Assembly: GCA_001599755.1 (NCBI GenBank)
Contig: BCHX01000002.1
Coordinates: 4,136,330-4,200,329 of the forward strand
Origin: Gliomastix tumulicola
Taxonomy: Eukaryota > Ascomycota > Sordariomycetes > Hypocreales > Bionectriaceae
DNA: 64,000 nt
Direction: 5' to 3'
The notes below the pieces were generated by a model. The model was not told the DNA's origin. It saw only the letters and a list, made by a program, of their open reading frames with translations, and ran no database searches. Of this stretch, positions 45,201 to 55,956 are shown piece by piece. The position numbers and the translations under genes were made by a program. Within the stretch, counting starts at the first letter, position 1; each line of letters begins with the position of its first letter.

Positions 45201-48200
45201 GTGGCCGTTGGCACCATTGGCGCCGTTGGTAGCCTCAGGCTCAGCCTTGGGGGCCTCAGCCTCGACCTTGGGAGCCTCGGGCTCAACCTTAACCTCCTCC
45301 TTGGGAGCCTCGACCGTCTTGGTAACAGGGACGGCCTCCTCCTCAGCGGCAGCGGGGGCAGCCTTAGCGCCCAGAGGCTGCCACTCGACCTTGTAGGCCA
45401 GGGAGCGAGCAGAGACACCCTCGCCAACATCGTTGCCGACAGGAGTCATGCGGAAGCCGATCAGCTTAGCAACGGGCTGGTCAGTGCGAGACGAGTGCCA
45501 AGCGTCAATGTTGAAGTCAACAGGGCCAAGGTTGACGAAGTCAGGCTTGCCGTGGGCGACAACCTGGACCTGATCACCAATGGTGTTGGGGACGTTGGCG
45601 CTGATCTCGACCTCCTTGATGGCAGAGGGCATGTAGAGAGAAGGCATGCCACCCTTGCCAGCACCCAGGATGGGGAAGGTAAGCTGGAAGAACAGATCCA
45701 TGAAGGAGGTGGGGAGGATCGAGAGGGTCTCGTGCTCCTGGGGCATGACAGCCTTGGTATTCAGGACGGGCACCGAGCTGATGGAGTAGTCTCCAGCAGC
45801 CTTGAGGCCTCCCTCAGGCTGGAGCTGGAACAGAGGACCGTATCCGGCACCACGGCCGTTGAGCTCATCGTAGAACTCCTTGAGGTCGACAGAGTCAGTG
45901 AGAGCCTTGGCCTCGGCGAGACGAGCAGAGGCAGCCTCTAGCTGACCAGCGGTGACAGGGTTGCCGCTGTCGGTCTTCTTGACGGAGATCAAGCAACGGC
46001 AGTGCTCGAGCCAGCCACGGCTGGAAGTCCAGGTAGAGAAGCGGTACTCATCCCAGTCGTCGGAGTAAGAGCGGGTACCCTCGGCGTAGGGGCGAAGAGT
46101 AACCAGGGTCTCGTACTCAGCACCATCGTCCATGATCAGGGCCTTGGAGACCTGGACCTCACGGATCTTGTAGCCAGAGATCTGCTCGGCCTGGATGCCA
46201 CGGAGCTTGGCGCGCTGGTTGGCAGCCTCGACAGCCATGCACATGTAACCAGCCAGAGGGAAGGTGGTCAGAGACTGCATGCGATGGTCCTTGAGCCAAG
46301 GCACGTTGTCAACGGTAAGGACGTTGCGCCAGGTAGGCTCGTTCTCGCTGTAAGTGTCCTCCAGAACACCGAGAAGGTCGTGGCGGGCGAAGGGCTTGAG
46401 ACGATGCTGCTTGCTGGAGCGAGACTCGAACCAGTACTTGTGCTCAGCCCAGGGGTAGGGAGAAAAGTCGGTGATGAGAGCGGGCTTCATCACGTTGTCA
46501 TCGACCTCATTGACGGGGCCGAACTTGATGGGCTGGCCCTGGACGAACAGCTTGCCAGCAAGATTGAGAGAAGTCTCGGTAGCGCTCTTGCCACGGTAGA
46601 GGGTAGAGAAGTACTTGGTGCTGGTGGCAGCCTGCTTGCTGACACCCTTGAGGATCTGCTTGATGGGACCCTCGAGAGCAGCGTGAGGACCAATCTCAAC
46701 GATGACGTCGGGCTGAGAGTCAGTGACGAGCTCGTGGAGAGCAGAAGAGAAGAGCACGGGGTTGGTCAAGTTCTCAATCCAGTACTTGGCACCCAGGGAG
46801 AGGGTGGTGTCAAGCTTCTTGCCGTAGAGGGAAGAGTACATCTGGACACCCTCCTTGTCGGCAGGCTGCAGGTCCTTGATGGCAGCCATGTACTCATCAG
46901 CGACGAGCCCCATGTGAGCAGAGTGGTAAGCGACGTCAACGCGCAGCTTGCGGTTGAAAGCGCTCTGGCTCTCAAGCTCGGCAGCGAGCTTGTCAACAGC
47001 CTCCTCGTCACCAGAGGCAGTGATGGACTGAGGAGAGTTCTCGCAAGCAACAGTGACGCCGGTAAGGCCGAGAGTCTTGATGAGATCCTTGATCTCCTCG
47101 GGACCCTTACCGACAGCAAGCATGCTTCCCCTGAGGTCGGGGTGGGAGTCCTTGAGCTTGTAGGCGAGCTGACCGCGGAAGAAGGCGGCGGCCATGGCAT
47201 CCTCGAGGGTGATGGCACCGGTGGCGTAGGCAGCACCGATCTCACCAGAAGAGTGACCAGTGACGCTGGCAGGGGTGACGCCCCAGGTCTTGAGCAGCTC
47301 GGTGAGACCAAGCTGGACAGCCGTGCAGGCAGGCTGGCTGATGTGGGGCTTGCCGACGATGGACTCGTCCTTGCCCTTCTTGAGCTCCTCGATCAGGGAG
47401 AAGTCAGCGCCAACCTTGGTGAGGGCCTCCTCGCAGGCCTTCATAGTGGCAGCGAAGACGGGGTGGCTCTCAAGGAGCTCGACACCCATGGTAGGCCACT
47501 GGGCACCCTGACCAGTGTAGACAAAGGCCAACTTGGGCACCTTGGAGGCACGCGAGGGGATAGCGTCGGGGCCGTTGAGCGAGGTGGCGAGCTCGCTCAG
47601 GGTGGTGGCAGTGAGGGCCATACGGTAAGGCAGGTGAGTACGGCGCTCAGAGAGGGTGTAAGCGATGTCACGAATGAGACGCTTCTGGAACACCTCGGGG
47701 TGCTGCTCGATGTAGATACCGAGCTGCTGGGAGATCTTCTTAGCAGACTCCTCGTCGTTGGCAGAGAGGACGAAGACCTTGGGGAAGTCGTTGCGGGCCT
47801 CCTGGGGGAGGTCGTTGACCAAGCTGTAAGGAGGCTTCTCGAGAACAGCGTGGGCGTTGGAACCACCGAAACCGAAGTTGTTGATGGAGATGTACTTCTT
47901 GTCCTTGGGCCAGGGGCGGATGTTGATGGGAACCTTGAAGTTCCACTGGTCCAGAGGAATGGCGGGGTTAGCCTGCTCGAAGTTGACGTTGGGCAGGATG
48001 AAGCCCTTCTCGAGCATGAGAGACGCCTTGATGACGGAAATGATGCCGCTGACGTTCTCAAGATGGCCAATGTTGGTCTTGACGGAGCCCATGTAGAGAG
48101 GCTGCCTCTTGGTGCGGCCGCCGCCGAACATGCGGTAGAGCGCACCAGCCTCAATAGGGTCACCGACCTTGGTACCAGTACCGTGAGCCTCGATGAAGCC

Positions 48201-49350
48201 CACGTCAATGGGGTCAATGCCAGCACGAGCATAGACGTCCCGCATCAGCTGCTCCTGGGCCTCACCGCTGGGGGTGGAGATACCGACGGTCTTACCGTCC
48301 TGGTTGGTGCCGGTGTTGACAATGATGGAGCGGATCTTGTCGTTGTCCTTGAGAGCCTGGTCAAGGGGCTTAAGGATCAGGGCGCCGACACCCTCACCAC
48401 GGGCGAAACCAGACTTGGCCCGGTGGTCGAAAGCAAAGGTGCGACCGTGGTCGCTGAAGATACCCAGCATGGACATGGAGATCATGTCATCAGGCTGCAG
48501 GTGCAAGTTGCAGCCAGCAACGACGGCCGAGTCGGCCTCGCCGGAGCGGATAGCCTGCACGGCAGAGTGCATGGCGTAGAGACCGGACGAGCAGGCCGTG
48601 TCGACCGTGAAGCAGGGACCGTGAAGGTCGAAGTAGTATGAAAGGCGACCAGCCTGGATAGAGGCGTGGTTACCGGTGGCGTCGAACATGGGCACCTGGT
48701 TGACGTCCTTCAGCGTGCCCATGCGGTAGTCGGAGGTACGACCACCGACGTAGACACCCATGTTTCGGCCAGAGATGTTGTCCTTGGAGATACCGGCGTT
48801 CTCGAGGGCTTCGTATGTGACTTCGAGCAATTGGCGCTGCTGCGGGTCTGTAGGAGGACAAGAGGTCAGTCTTGAGTGCTCGCGAATAGTGCTATCCCCT
48901 CCTCGCGGTCTGGCTACCGCTCCCGGTGTCTCTTCTCGGCTCCAGCTGGCCAATTGACCAGCGTCTTGAATGGCCCTCCTCTCGGAGGAGCTCAGAGACA
49001 CCGAGAGCTCGGCACGGGCTTCTCAATTAGGCCGTAGGGGAGGTTCTGGACTTACCCATCGCAGTGGCCTCCTGCTTTGTGATGTTGAAGAAGGGAGCGT
49101 CGAACTTGGAGTAGTCGCGCTTCATGAAGTAACCTCCCTTGTTGTTGAAGGTACCCGTCTTCTGCGGGCTCGGGTGGTAGTAAGCCTCGCTGGAGAAGCG
49201 GTCCTCAGGCACCTCGGTCCAGCCGTCTCGGGAACGCGAGAGGAGCGTCCAGAAGTCATCCAGAGTAGAAACGTCGCCCGACAGGCGGCAAGCCATGCCC
49301 ACAATGGCAATGGGGGCCAGCTTGGGGCCGGTGCTCTCCGTGGCGGCCAT
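42262..49350 (-). CDS. Highly reducing type I polyketide synthase (KS-AT-DH-ER-KR-ACP)
   Basis: Three exons (49350-49056, 48847-43182, 43116-42262) give 2271 residues. The splices restore the KS motif MDPQQR and join VLR to DVLFEKM in the KR. The KS has Cys184 in DTACSS, plus EAHGTGT and KTNIGHLE. The AT has Ser631 in GHSSG and the YHSAHM motif. The DH begins HDLLG, with His953 and Asp1149 (MDLFFQ) present; Gly of the HxxxGxxxxP motif is Ser here. A low-complexity linker (about 1258-1353: Ala/Glu/Lys/Pro, then NGHANG units) stands where a methyltransferase often sits. The ER starts near 1560 (MNFKDVV, GGVG), the KR near 1895 (GGTGGLG, Tyr in QAAYAGANTY) and the ACP ends the protein (Ser2220 in GLDSL). 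There is no release domain. It makes a reduced, unmethylated polyketide chain; the product is unknown. Codons are strongly C/T-ending. Confidence 0.96.
45121..45232 (-). repeat. Coding minisatellite in the PKS linker (NGHANG repeats)
   Basis: A run of about six related 18-bp units codes Asn-Gly-His-Ala-Asn-Gly-like repeats. Unit sequences differ mostly at third positions, so the repeat is under length rather than sequence identity constraint or is old. Confidence 0.8.
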
Positions 49351-49597
49351 GATGTACGGTTTGTGGGTGGTGGTTGGTGGGAGAGAAGGAGGGGGAGAGA
49401 AGAAGAAGAAGAGGCGTACGCGTGGTGGTTGGCCGTGTGGTCTGCTGGTGGCAATGAGTTGTGGTCAAGAAGGAGCCGCCAGGGACTCTAGAAAGAAGGG
49501 AATGGTAAGAGGGAGGGACGGGGTATCAAAGGGATGAGGGTATAGTCGCTCTGGGAGAGATTAGCTCGACGGGACGAGGAGGGGAGGGAAGCCCAGG

Positions 49598-49609
49598 AAC
49601 ATATATGTT
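49598..49609 (-). promoter_or_regulatory. TATA-like palindrome upstream of the PKS
   Basis: AACATATATGTT, a perfect 12-bp palindrome, lies about 250 bp before the PKS ATG in GC-rich surroundings. Confidence 0.35.
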
Positions 49610-52600
49610 TTCGGGGAGGCGAACAAGGCCATGGGCAGCCATGGGCAGCAGCCATGGGCGAGCTCCATGATTAGCTCGGTCTGGCGAGTGTTTCCGCCGT
49701 CTGTCGCAGACTGGCAGGCTGTCCGACACCACAGCATCGCATCCATGGCCATAGTCCATGGATGATGGGATGGATGGGTGCTATTCCAACGCCCCGAGGG
49801 GGAGGGGTGGCCTTTGCCATGCGTCATGAAGGGTCAGAAGGAATCCTTCCTTCCACCCCGATTTGGTGATCACGGATTTATGGGGCAGCCCAGCAGGCCA
49901 GATTGACGACTCCAGGCCGAGTGACAGGCAGGACGGGCAGAGGCAGAGTCAGGACCCTGTCGAGGACGGAGCTCCGCGTCCCTTATCCTGGCTGCGTTCT
50001 GGAAGGTCGTTGCGAGAGCTACTAGTAGAGAAGGCCCAGCCAAAAATAATGCAGGCTCACGCTGATGCACGCCGAAATGTCAGGGACCACCTGCATGCGT
50101 GCTTGTACCCGGTACTTGCATCTCCACCGGGATGCCCGCTGTCAGCCGCCCCCTTCAGGCGCGCCTCAGCTGGGCCGAGCGGTGCTGCGACAGCTGCTCC
50201 AGGCGGGGCTGACCATGTACCACAGTACTTGCTGAGCCCATGATTTGCCTTACCCTTCCTGAGTTAACCTGCCGGAGGGATTATTACTGTACCCGAACCC
50301 TTTATCAATCCTCCCACCCACCACCTTACGGCCACCTTACGGCAATTGGTACGAATCTGAACATCACAGTCAGGCAGTTGCATGGATCAAACTCGTCTCA
50401 CACTGCCGCTAGACCGTCCACAGTGCTACGGTACCTGAATTGGCCTCGACGGCATCCCCACCTCCATCGAGTGATGTTTCCATGCACATTCCACATTCCA
50501 TCATCCATCCATCCATCCATCCTCACCTCATTCAGTCCATCACGACACTCCCCCCTCGTGGTTTCGGACGCTACTAACAAGCTTAGATAGCTCGTCAGCC
50601 GGACCTTCTTTCGAAATGCTCGTACGAGCTCGCTCCCGCACCAGTACCGTTGCATACTAGCTGTCCTACTCAGCGTAGCTAGCTGCCAGCCCCTTCCCAG
50701 CATCGGTCTCCCGAGCTATGCCCTAGGACGTGGCCACCAACATCATCGTACATCCAAAGAGCACGACGTACATAAAACCAAGGCACGCTTCCCTAGCTCC
50801 TTACGTTACCTTCCCACGGCTCTTTTTTTTCCCCTCGCTATCGGTACTCAGGAAAGGAAAGAAAAAAAAAAGTTCCCGAGTCCAGAACCCCTCAGAACGA
50901 GGCAGCATTGCGACTGTCGTCTCGAACCCGTTGCAACCATCCGGTTCTGTCACGGAGAGGAGGCATGGAGGAGGAGCTCTCCCCCTCTGCTGCCGTTGCC
51001 GCTCGCCGAGTCCCTTATCGTGACTCGTGAGCTTCTCGAGGGTAAGGTAATCTGGGGCGCTTCCCGCCAGGCCAATGAGGCCATTCATTCGGCGTGTAAT
51101 TCCGGAGGCCGGACTGTCAGCTACATAGTGGACACCGAGGCTATAGTGGTTAGCTGTAGCCTTACTACAGGACCTCCACTAAGCGCAGACACTTGCCTCA
51201 TTCGACGCTGTCGTGATAAAGAATCATCATCGCGAGGTGGTCGGCGGAACGGCCCAGGAGGCCAGCAAACCTGCTCGATGCTCGAGGTGAAGGCCCTTAG
51301 AAGCAGGTAGCAAGCACTGCGGCCGCGCGCTAGAGTGGGTTATCGTCTCTGATATCAGACTGATATGCAGGCATCTGCAGCTTCGCGGTCGAGTCCCCAG
51401 CCTTACTCAGCAGCGGGAGAGTAAGCATGCAGAAAAGAAGGCCTTGAATCAGCCCGGATGGTGGGTTGAATGGCACGCTGGAGCCGCAATCCGGGCGATA
51501 ATGCAAGAGATAACCGGTACTTGGTCACGGCCGGGCTCCAGACGATGCGTCCTGCAATGCATCGCGACGTACGAGGCAAAGCCTTATCAGACATCCGACA
51601 AGGTGCAGCACGCTGTGTGGCTTGCACCGAGAGCATGCGGCCCCAAAGGACCCAAAGGGGGCAACTTCCACATGCACGTTGGCCTAGGCATGCGACTCTA
51701 GACAGGGTTATGTCATGCTGGATGCACACAATCTTGTCTGTATGCAATGCGCCCTGCACATCGAAACCCACCCGCGCGCATCCAACGCTACACACCTGCA
51801 GATTCGAGCATCCACGTATCGCGACCACTTGCTGGCGCTTGCAAGAGCTTGGGGGGGGGGGGGCTGCCAAGCAGCCTGCGGGTCTACTTCCGCAATTCAT
51901 CGCAGGTGCCCGTGGGAGGGTGGCCACTCTGGGCTGTTTGAGGTGCTGGCCAGAGCGCCCAGAGTGCCCATCTCCCTTCTTTCCCCCCACGGCGCGCTCG
52001 CTGCCCCTCTCCTCCTCAACTCGCAGCCCGGGCTACGGCTGTTCCGTCCACTTCGCCCAGTGCCTGCCCAGCGCCACTGATCTACCCTCGTGTTTCACTC
52101 ATCTCTGTGGCTGCCTCAATATTGAGCACCAGAAGCATGGGTGCGCATCAAATACGGACTAGGGTCACGGCTAATACAGGCACTAACATCTCACTACCGG
52201 CAGCACCAGACACCACCACCGTCATCGTCGCTATCGCCGTCGTCACTACTCGTACTCTCCCGTCCTGGCTTATCTCGGTGATGTCTCTCTCGTTCTCTCC
52301 CTAAACCTATCTGGCTCGTGGATCATCAGTCGCTTTTCGCTTCAATCCTCGTTCAAGTCTAGCACGAACGACAGATCGGTAAGCTCGTGTCGGGGCGACA
52401 TGGTTGGTTGGTCGACACATGATAAGCCGAGTGCAACTATACGCCTGGGTCCTATAGAATACCACCGCTCAGGGAGGTAATTGGGGCCAAGAACGTCGTA
52501 TCACCGCCGATTGCGACTCGGCGCTGCTACCTTCTTGGTTGCCCTTTCCGACAAGCTCCAAGCTCCAAGCTCGACTGCCGACCCTATCACACAACTGCCA

Positions 52601-54830
52601 GCAGGAGGCGAATGGCGGAACCCCTCCCCCCTCTCCAACAATTGAGACTTCAGGGGGGGCCAGACCGGCCAACGGCAAGCAAGGAAGTTGGCAGGTGTTG
52701 ATGCGACAGGTATCCGCACCGAGGACCTTGCCCTCGTGTCCGCACTGCCGAGAACTTTTGGGGCCTCGTTCGCGAATGTCTTGCATATCACATCATCTTC
52801 AAGGGCCTCCTTGTCGAAGAAAGGAAGAAAAATCCCTGTCTGCTGCACCAGACACTCGCATATCGACGCCGCCGTTTTGGCAGGAGAGAGTGGGCGGAGA
52901 ATTAGATAGTGCAATTGGATGATCAGTGCTCGCGAACGAGCAAGCCGAAGGAACAAAAAGAGAAGGAAAAAAGGCGCGCGCGCATCTGCAAATCAATCAC
53001 TGGGCGTGGGGACCAGCCGGGGCGGAATGGAAGAGGCGTTCGCAGACATGTGAAAGAGACCCGGGCATATGCACCAGGGTTGCAATCTAGCCTGGCCACC
53101 GTCTCCAGTGGCTGCAGCGAATCTCTCGCCTCGAAAGTCCCACGCTCCTGCAAGCCGGTGCGGGTGCCCGTGGAGGGGGGTCCGTTCTGTCAACCGGAAC
53201 CGAGTCGCAGTCTAGCTGGGTTGCAGCTTGTAAGTGGCTCATCATTACTCCGACTCGCTCCCACATCCGGCGCCTCGCGATGCACCTCGCGGCCCGCCGT
53301 GGTACAAGACCTTGCTTAGTGTTTTCGCCCTTCTCCTTGTGCATCGCGAGATAAGAACCTTGCATCAGCAGCATCAGTCACTGATAGAGAAACCGCGCGC
53401 GCGCGCCAGCCACGATGTTTTGGCAGACGCCCCTCCATTGCCCTTATCGTGCTTCCTTCCTATCAGGCCCGAGCTGTGCAGCCAGACGATGCATCTCCCG
53501 CTCGAGCTATGCTGCACCGAGAAGGTGTTCGTCGCTCTACTAAGCATCTGCAATCTACTATAGCGACCTGTGTACACGTATCCGGCCGAGCTGTGCATGT
53601 TGCCGCTTCAATTGGATGCGCAGCTGCGGAGCGTCGTGTTGCACGTCCTAGACACTCCCCCCTACCTGGCATCTCATCACGCAAAAGCGCGCATGACCCT
53701 CACGATACGACTCTCAGGCTTCCATCGAGCTTCGACGACCCATCAGAGAATGATACTCTTGCATTGGAACGGGGTTTTTGACCGAATTGCGCCGTGCACG
53801 CCCGAGTGTCATCGTATGATGCGAGGGGGGGTTGCATGGCGACTTACATGGAGACCGGTGATAGCTTCACAACGTCGATGAGCACTTTTCTCGGCCTCTT
53901 GCTCAAATCAAGAAGGACGACGAGGGCAAGATGCATAATTCGCCCCTCGGAGACCGAGCACGAGCGCGAAGAGCGGTTTTGTTGAGGGACTGAGACAGTT
54001 TTCGTGATGCACCCTCCCACCCACCAACGGAGAGATAGGCAAAAGGTCATCCACGAACGGACACGACTGCATGATACTCTACTTTTTCGCAATGACAGCA
54101 CACCACTTCGGGCCTCAGCGAGACAGTTTATGCCCGAAAGTGGTAAACCTGGGTGGTAGCACGACCGTCCGTAGGCGAGGGCTAGAGGGAACGCTCGGCC
54201 ATCCGAGGAGGACGCATCTCCGACCTCGACATCGACGATGACAGTCACCTTCCCGTGCTCGCACTACTTGCAGATGGCGACAGTCGGCCAAACAAGGTAT
54301 GCAATGCAATATCGACGACCAGTTATGAAGCCATACCCAAACCAGTCTCATTCTCCAGTCGCGCTTCCAAGGCGGGAGGACGATTATCCACAGATAGCGG
54401 TGATGTCCTATTCTGCGACGTCGACCAAGGACAGGAAAGAAAAAGGGCCCGCTCACGCCATACCACGTCTAGGTTCCATCGTTCTAGCCCTAGGACGGTC
54501 CAGGAATAAGTTGTTTGGTGTGAAACGGGAGTGTTTGGATGATTGACATGGTGGCGAACGGGGTCGCCTTGGATCAGCAGCCACACAGGCTGAGACAAGC
54601 CTGCCTGGCCGTTCCACCTCGGAGTCCCCTGGGGCCCTGTCGATGTCCAGCCAAGCTAGACAGGTCGATCCCCTGCTGCCGGTCTAATAATATCGTGCTA
54701 TCCCTACTGTTGCAATCATGGACCTTCTGGCATTCCTTTGAGATGCGCGGTGGTCCATGCTCGCCGACCTCGTGGTATTACTACATCCCTCCACCTCGTC
54801 CCCTTGTCGGCCTGCCTCTTGCAAACAAAC

Positions 54831-54840
54831 ATAAAAAAGA
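54831..54840 (+). promoter_or_regulatory. TATA-like element of the FSH1-type hydrolase gene
   Basis: ATAAAAAAGA is followed by about 150 bp of CT-rich leader and then A/C-rich sequence up to the ATG at 55055. Confidence 0.4.
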
Positions 54841-55054
54841 GGGCCCTCCTGCCCATTGCTTCTCATAGCTTTCCCTCTCTCTCTCTTCATACCACATCGT
54901 CTTTTATCTACATACTTCGTTCTCTGCAGGACAGACCATCTCTATCTCTTCATCGTTCTTTGAAGTTGCACTCGGCTTGTCAATCTCTTCTCTGACCAAC
55001 AACACCCTTTTCACTTTACACAACAACAATAACAACACCTTCAATACCATCAAC

Positions 55055-55956
55055 ATGAAGTTCCTCTGCCTCCACGGTTCTTACGGCTCTGCCAAGGTAC
55101 GCTTCTTCTTCTTCTTCTACCTTGAGACTCACCATGAGTGCTGTCCCGACTAACACCCCCATCACAGAACTTCCGCATCCAGCTCGGCCCCTTCATCGAT
55201 GAGATCGAGAGGAACACCGACAACTCGTTCCTCTGGATCGATGGCACGCAGGAGACGAAGCCCCCTGCCGGCTTCGAGGACTACTTCGGCGCCCCTCCCC
55301 TGTACCGCCACATGGAGTTCGACGGTATCAACAGCCTCGACGACATGCTCACCAAGATCCGCGACTTCCCCGAGGGCATGAGCGCCGAGGACACCATGCG
55401 CCAGCTGCTCAGCGAGGCCGAGTCCTTCTCTTCCAACGCCGTCAACAAGGCCATGGACAGGCTCCTGAAGATTATCGACGAGGACCCGGAGATCGATGTA
55501 TGTGTAATCCCGTTGTCTCTTTCTCATGGCATCCAGTATCAGCCGCTGACACTTTTCCATCAGGGTATCCTGGGTTACTCTGAGGGTGCTACCACTGCCG
55601 CCACCCTCGTCCTCGAGGAGGCCCGCCGCGCCGAGGAGGAGGGCCGCCCGCGCCGCATCAAGACGGCCGTCTTCTTCGCCGGCTGGCCCCCCGTCAGCCT
55701 GGTCAACGGCGAGGTCAAGACCCTGCTCGCCGACGAGTGCGAGGATGTCATCGACATCCCCACGTGCCACATCATCGGCTGCAACGACCCCTACGTCCAG
55801 GGCGCCATGGCTCTCTTCTCCATGTGCGACGAGGACACCACCACGCTCTTCGACCACGGCAAGGGCCACACCGTGCCCCGCGACCCCAGGACGATCAAGG
55901 AGCTCGCGGACGCCATCCAGCAGTCCGTCGAGAGGGGCAACAAGCTCTCCTTCTAA
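55055..55956 (+). CDS. FSH1-family serine hydrolase (LovG-related alpha/beta hydrolase)
   Basis: Three exons (55055-55096, 55168-55497, 55564-55956) give 254 residues. The start MKFLCLHGSYGSAK with LHG gives the oxyanion-side strand of the family. After the third splice the nucleophile elbow reads GYSEGA. The acid is the Asp of GCNDPYV and the base is the His of GKGHTVP, so the Ser-Asp-His triad is complete. No signal peptide, so it should be cytosolic. Family knowledge: FSH1 proteins are carboxylester or thioester hydrolases, and a subset (LovG and relatives) release polyketides from highly reducing synthases that lack a thioesterase. This gene is the first I see on the 5' side of the PKS, in divergent orientation, which makes that role possible. 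General housekeeping FSH1 function is the alternative. Confidence 0.88.

Larger units (their letters stand above)
49351..55054. other. Long intergenic region between divergent PKS and hydrolase genes
   Basis: About 5.7 kb with no convincing gene. Frames of up to 230 codons (for example 51470-52162 plus and 51403-51990 minus) overlap each other in antisense and show no domain. Next to the PKS is a TATA-like palindrome (49598-49609); near the hydrolase an ATAAAAAAGA element (54831-54840) is followed by a CT-rich leader. A (CCAT)n run lies at about 50500-50521 and a G run at about 51852-51863. Confidence 0.55.

Noticed and set aside
43125..48641. Two very long plus-strand open frames (938 and 879 codons) opposite the PKS
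   Set aside because: They are in the frame-aligned antisense phase of the PKS and stay open only because the PKS avoids TTA, CTA and TCA codons. Their translations show no domain.
51403..52162. Overlapping frames of 195 (minus) and 230 (plus) codons in the PKS-hydrolase gap
   Set aside because: They oppose each other, neither shows a domain, and rare amino acids such as Cys, His and Trp are far too frequent for a normal protein.
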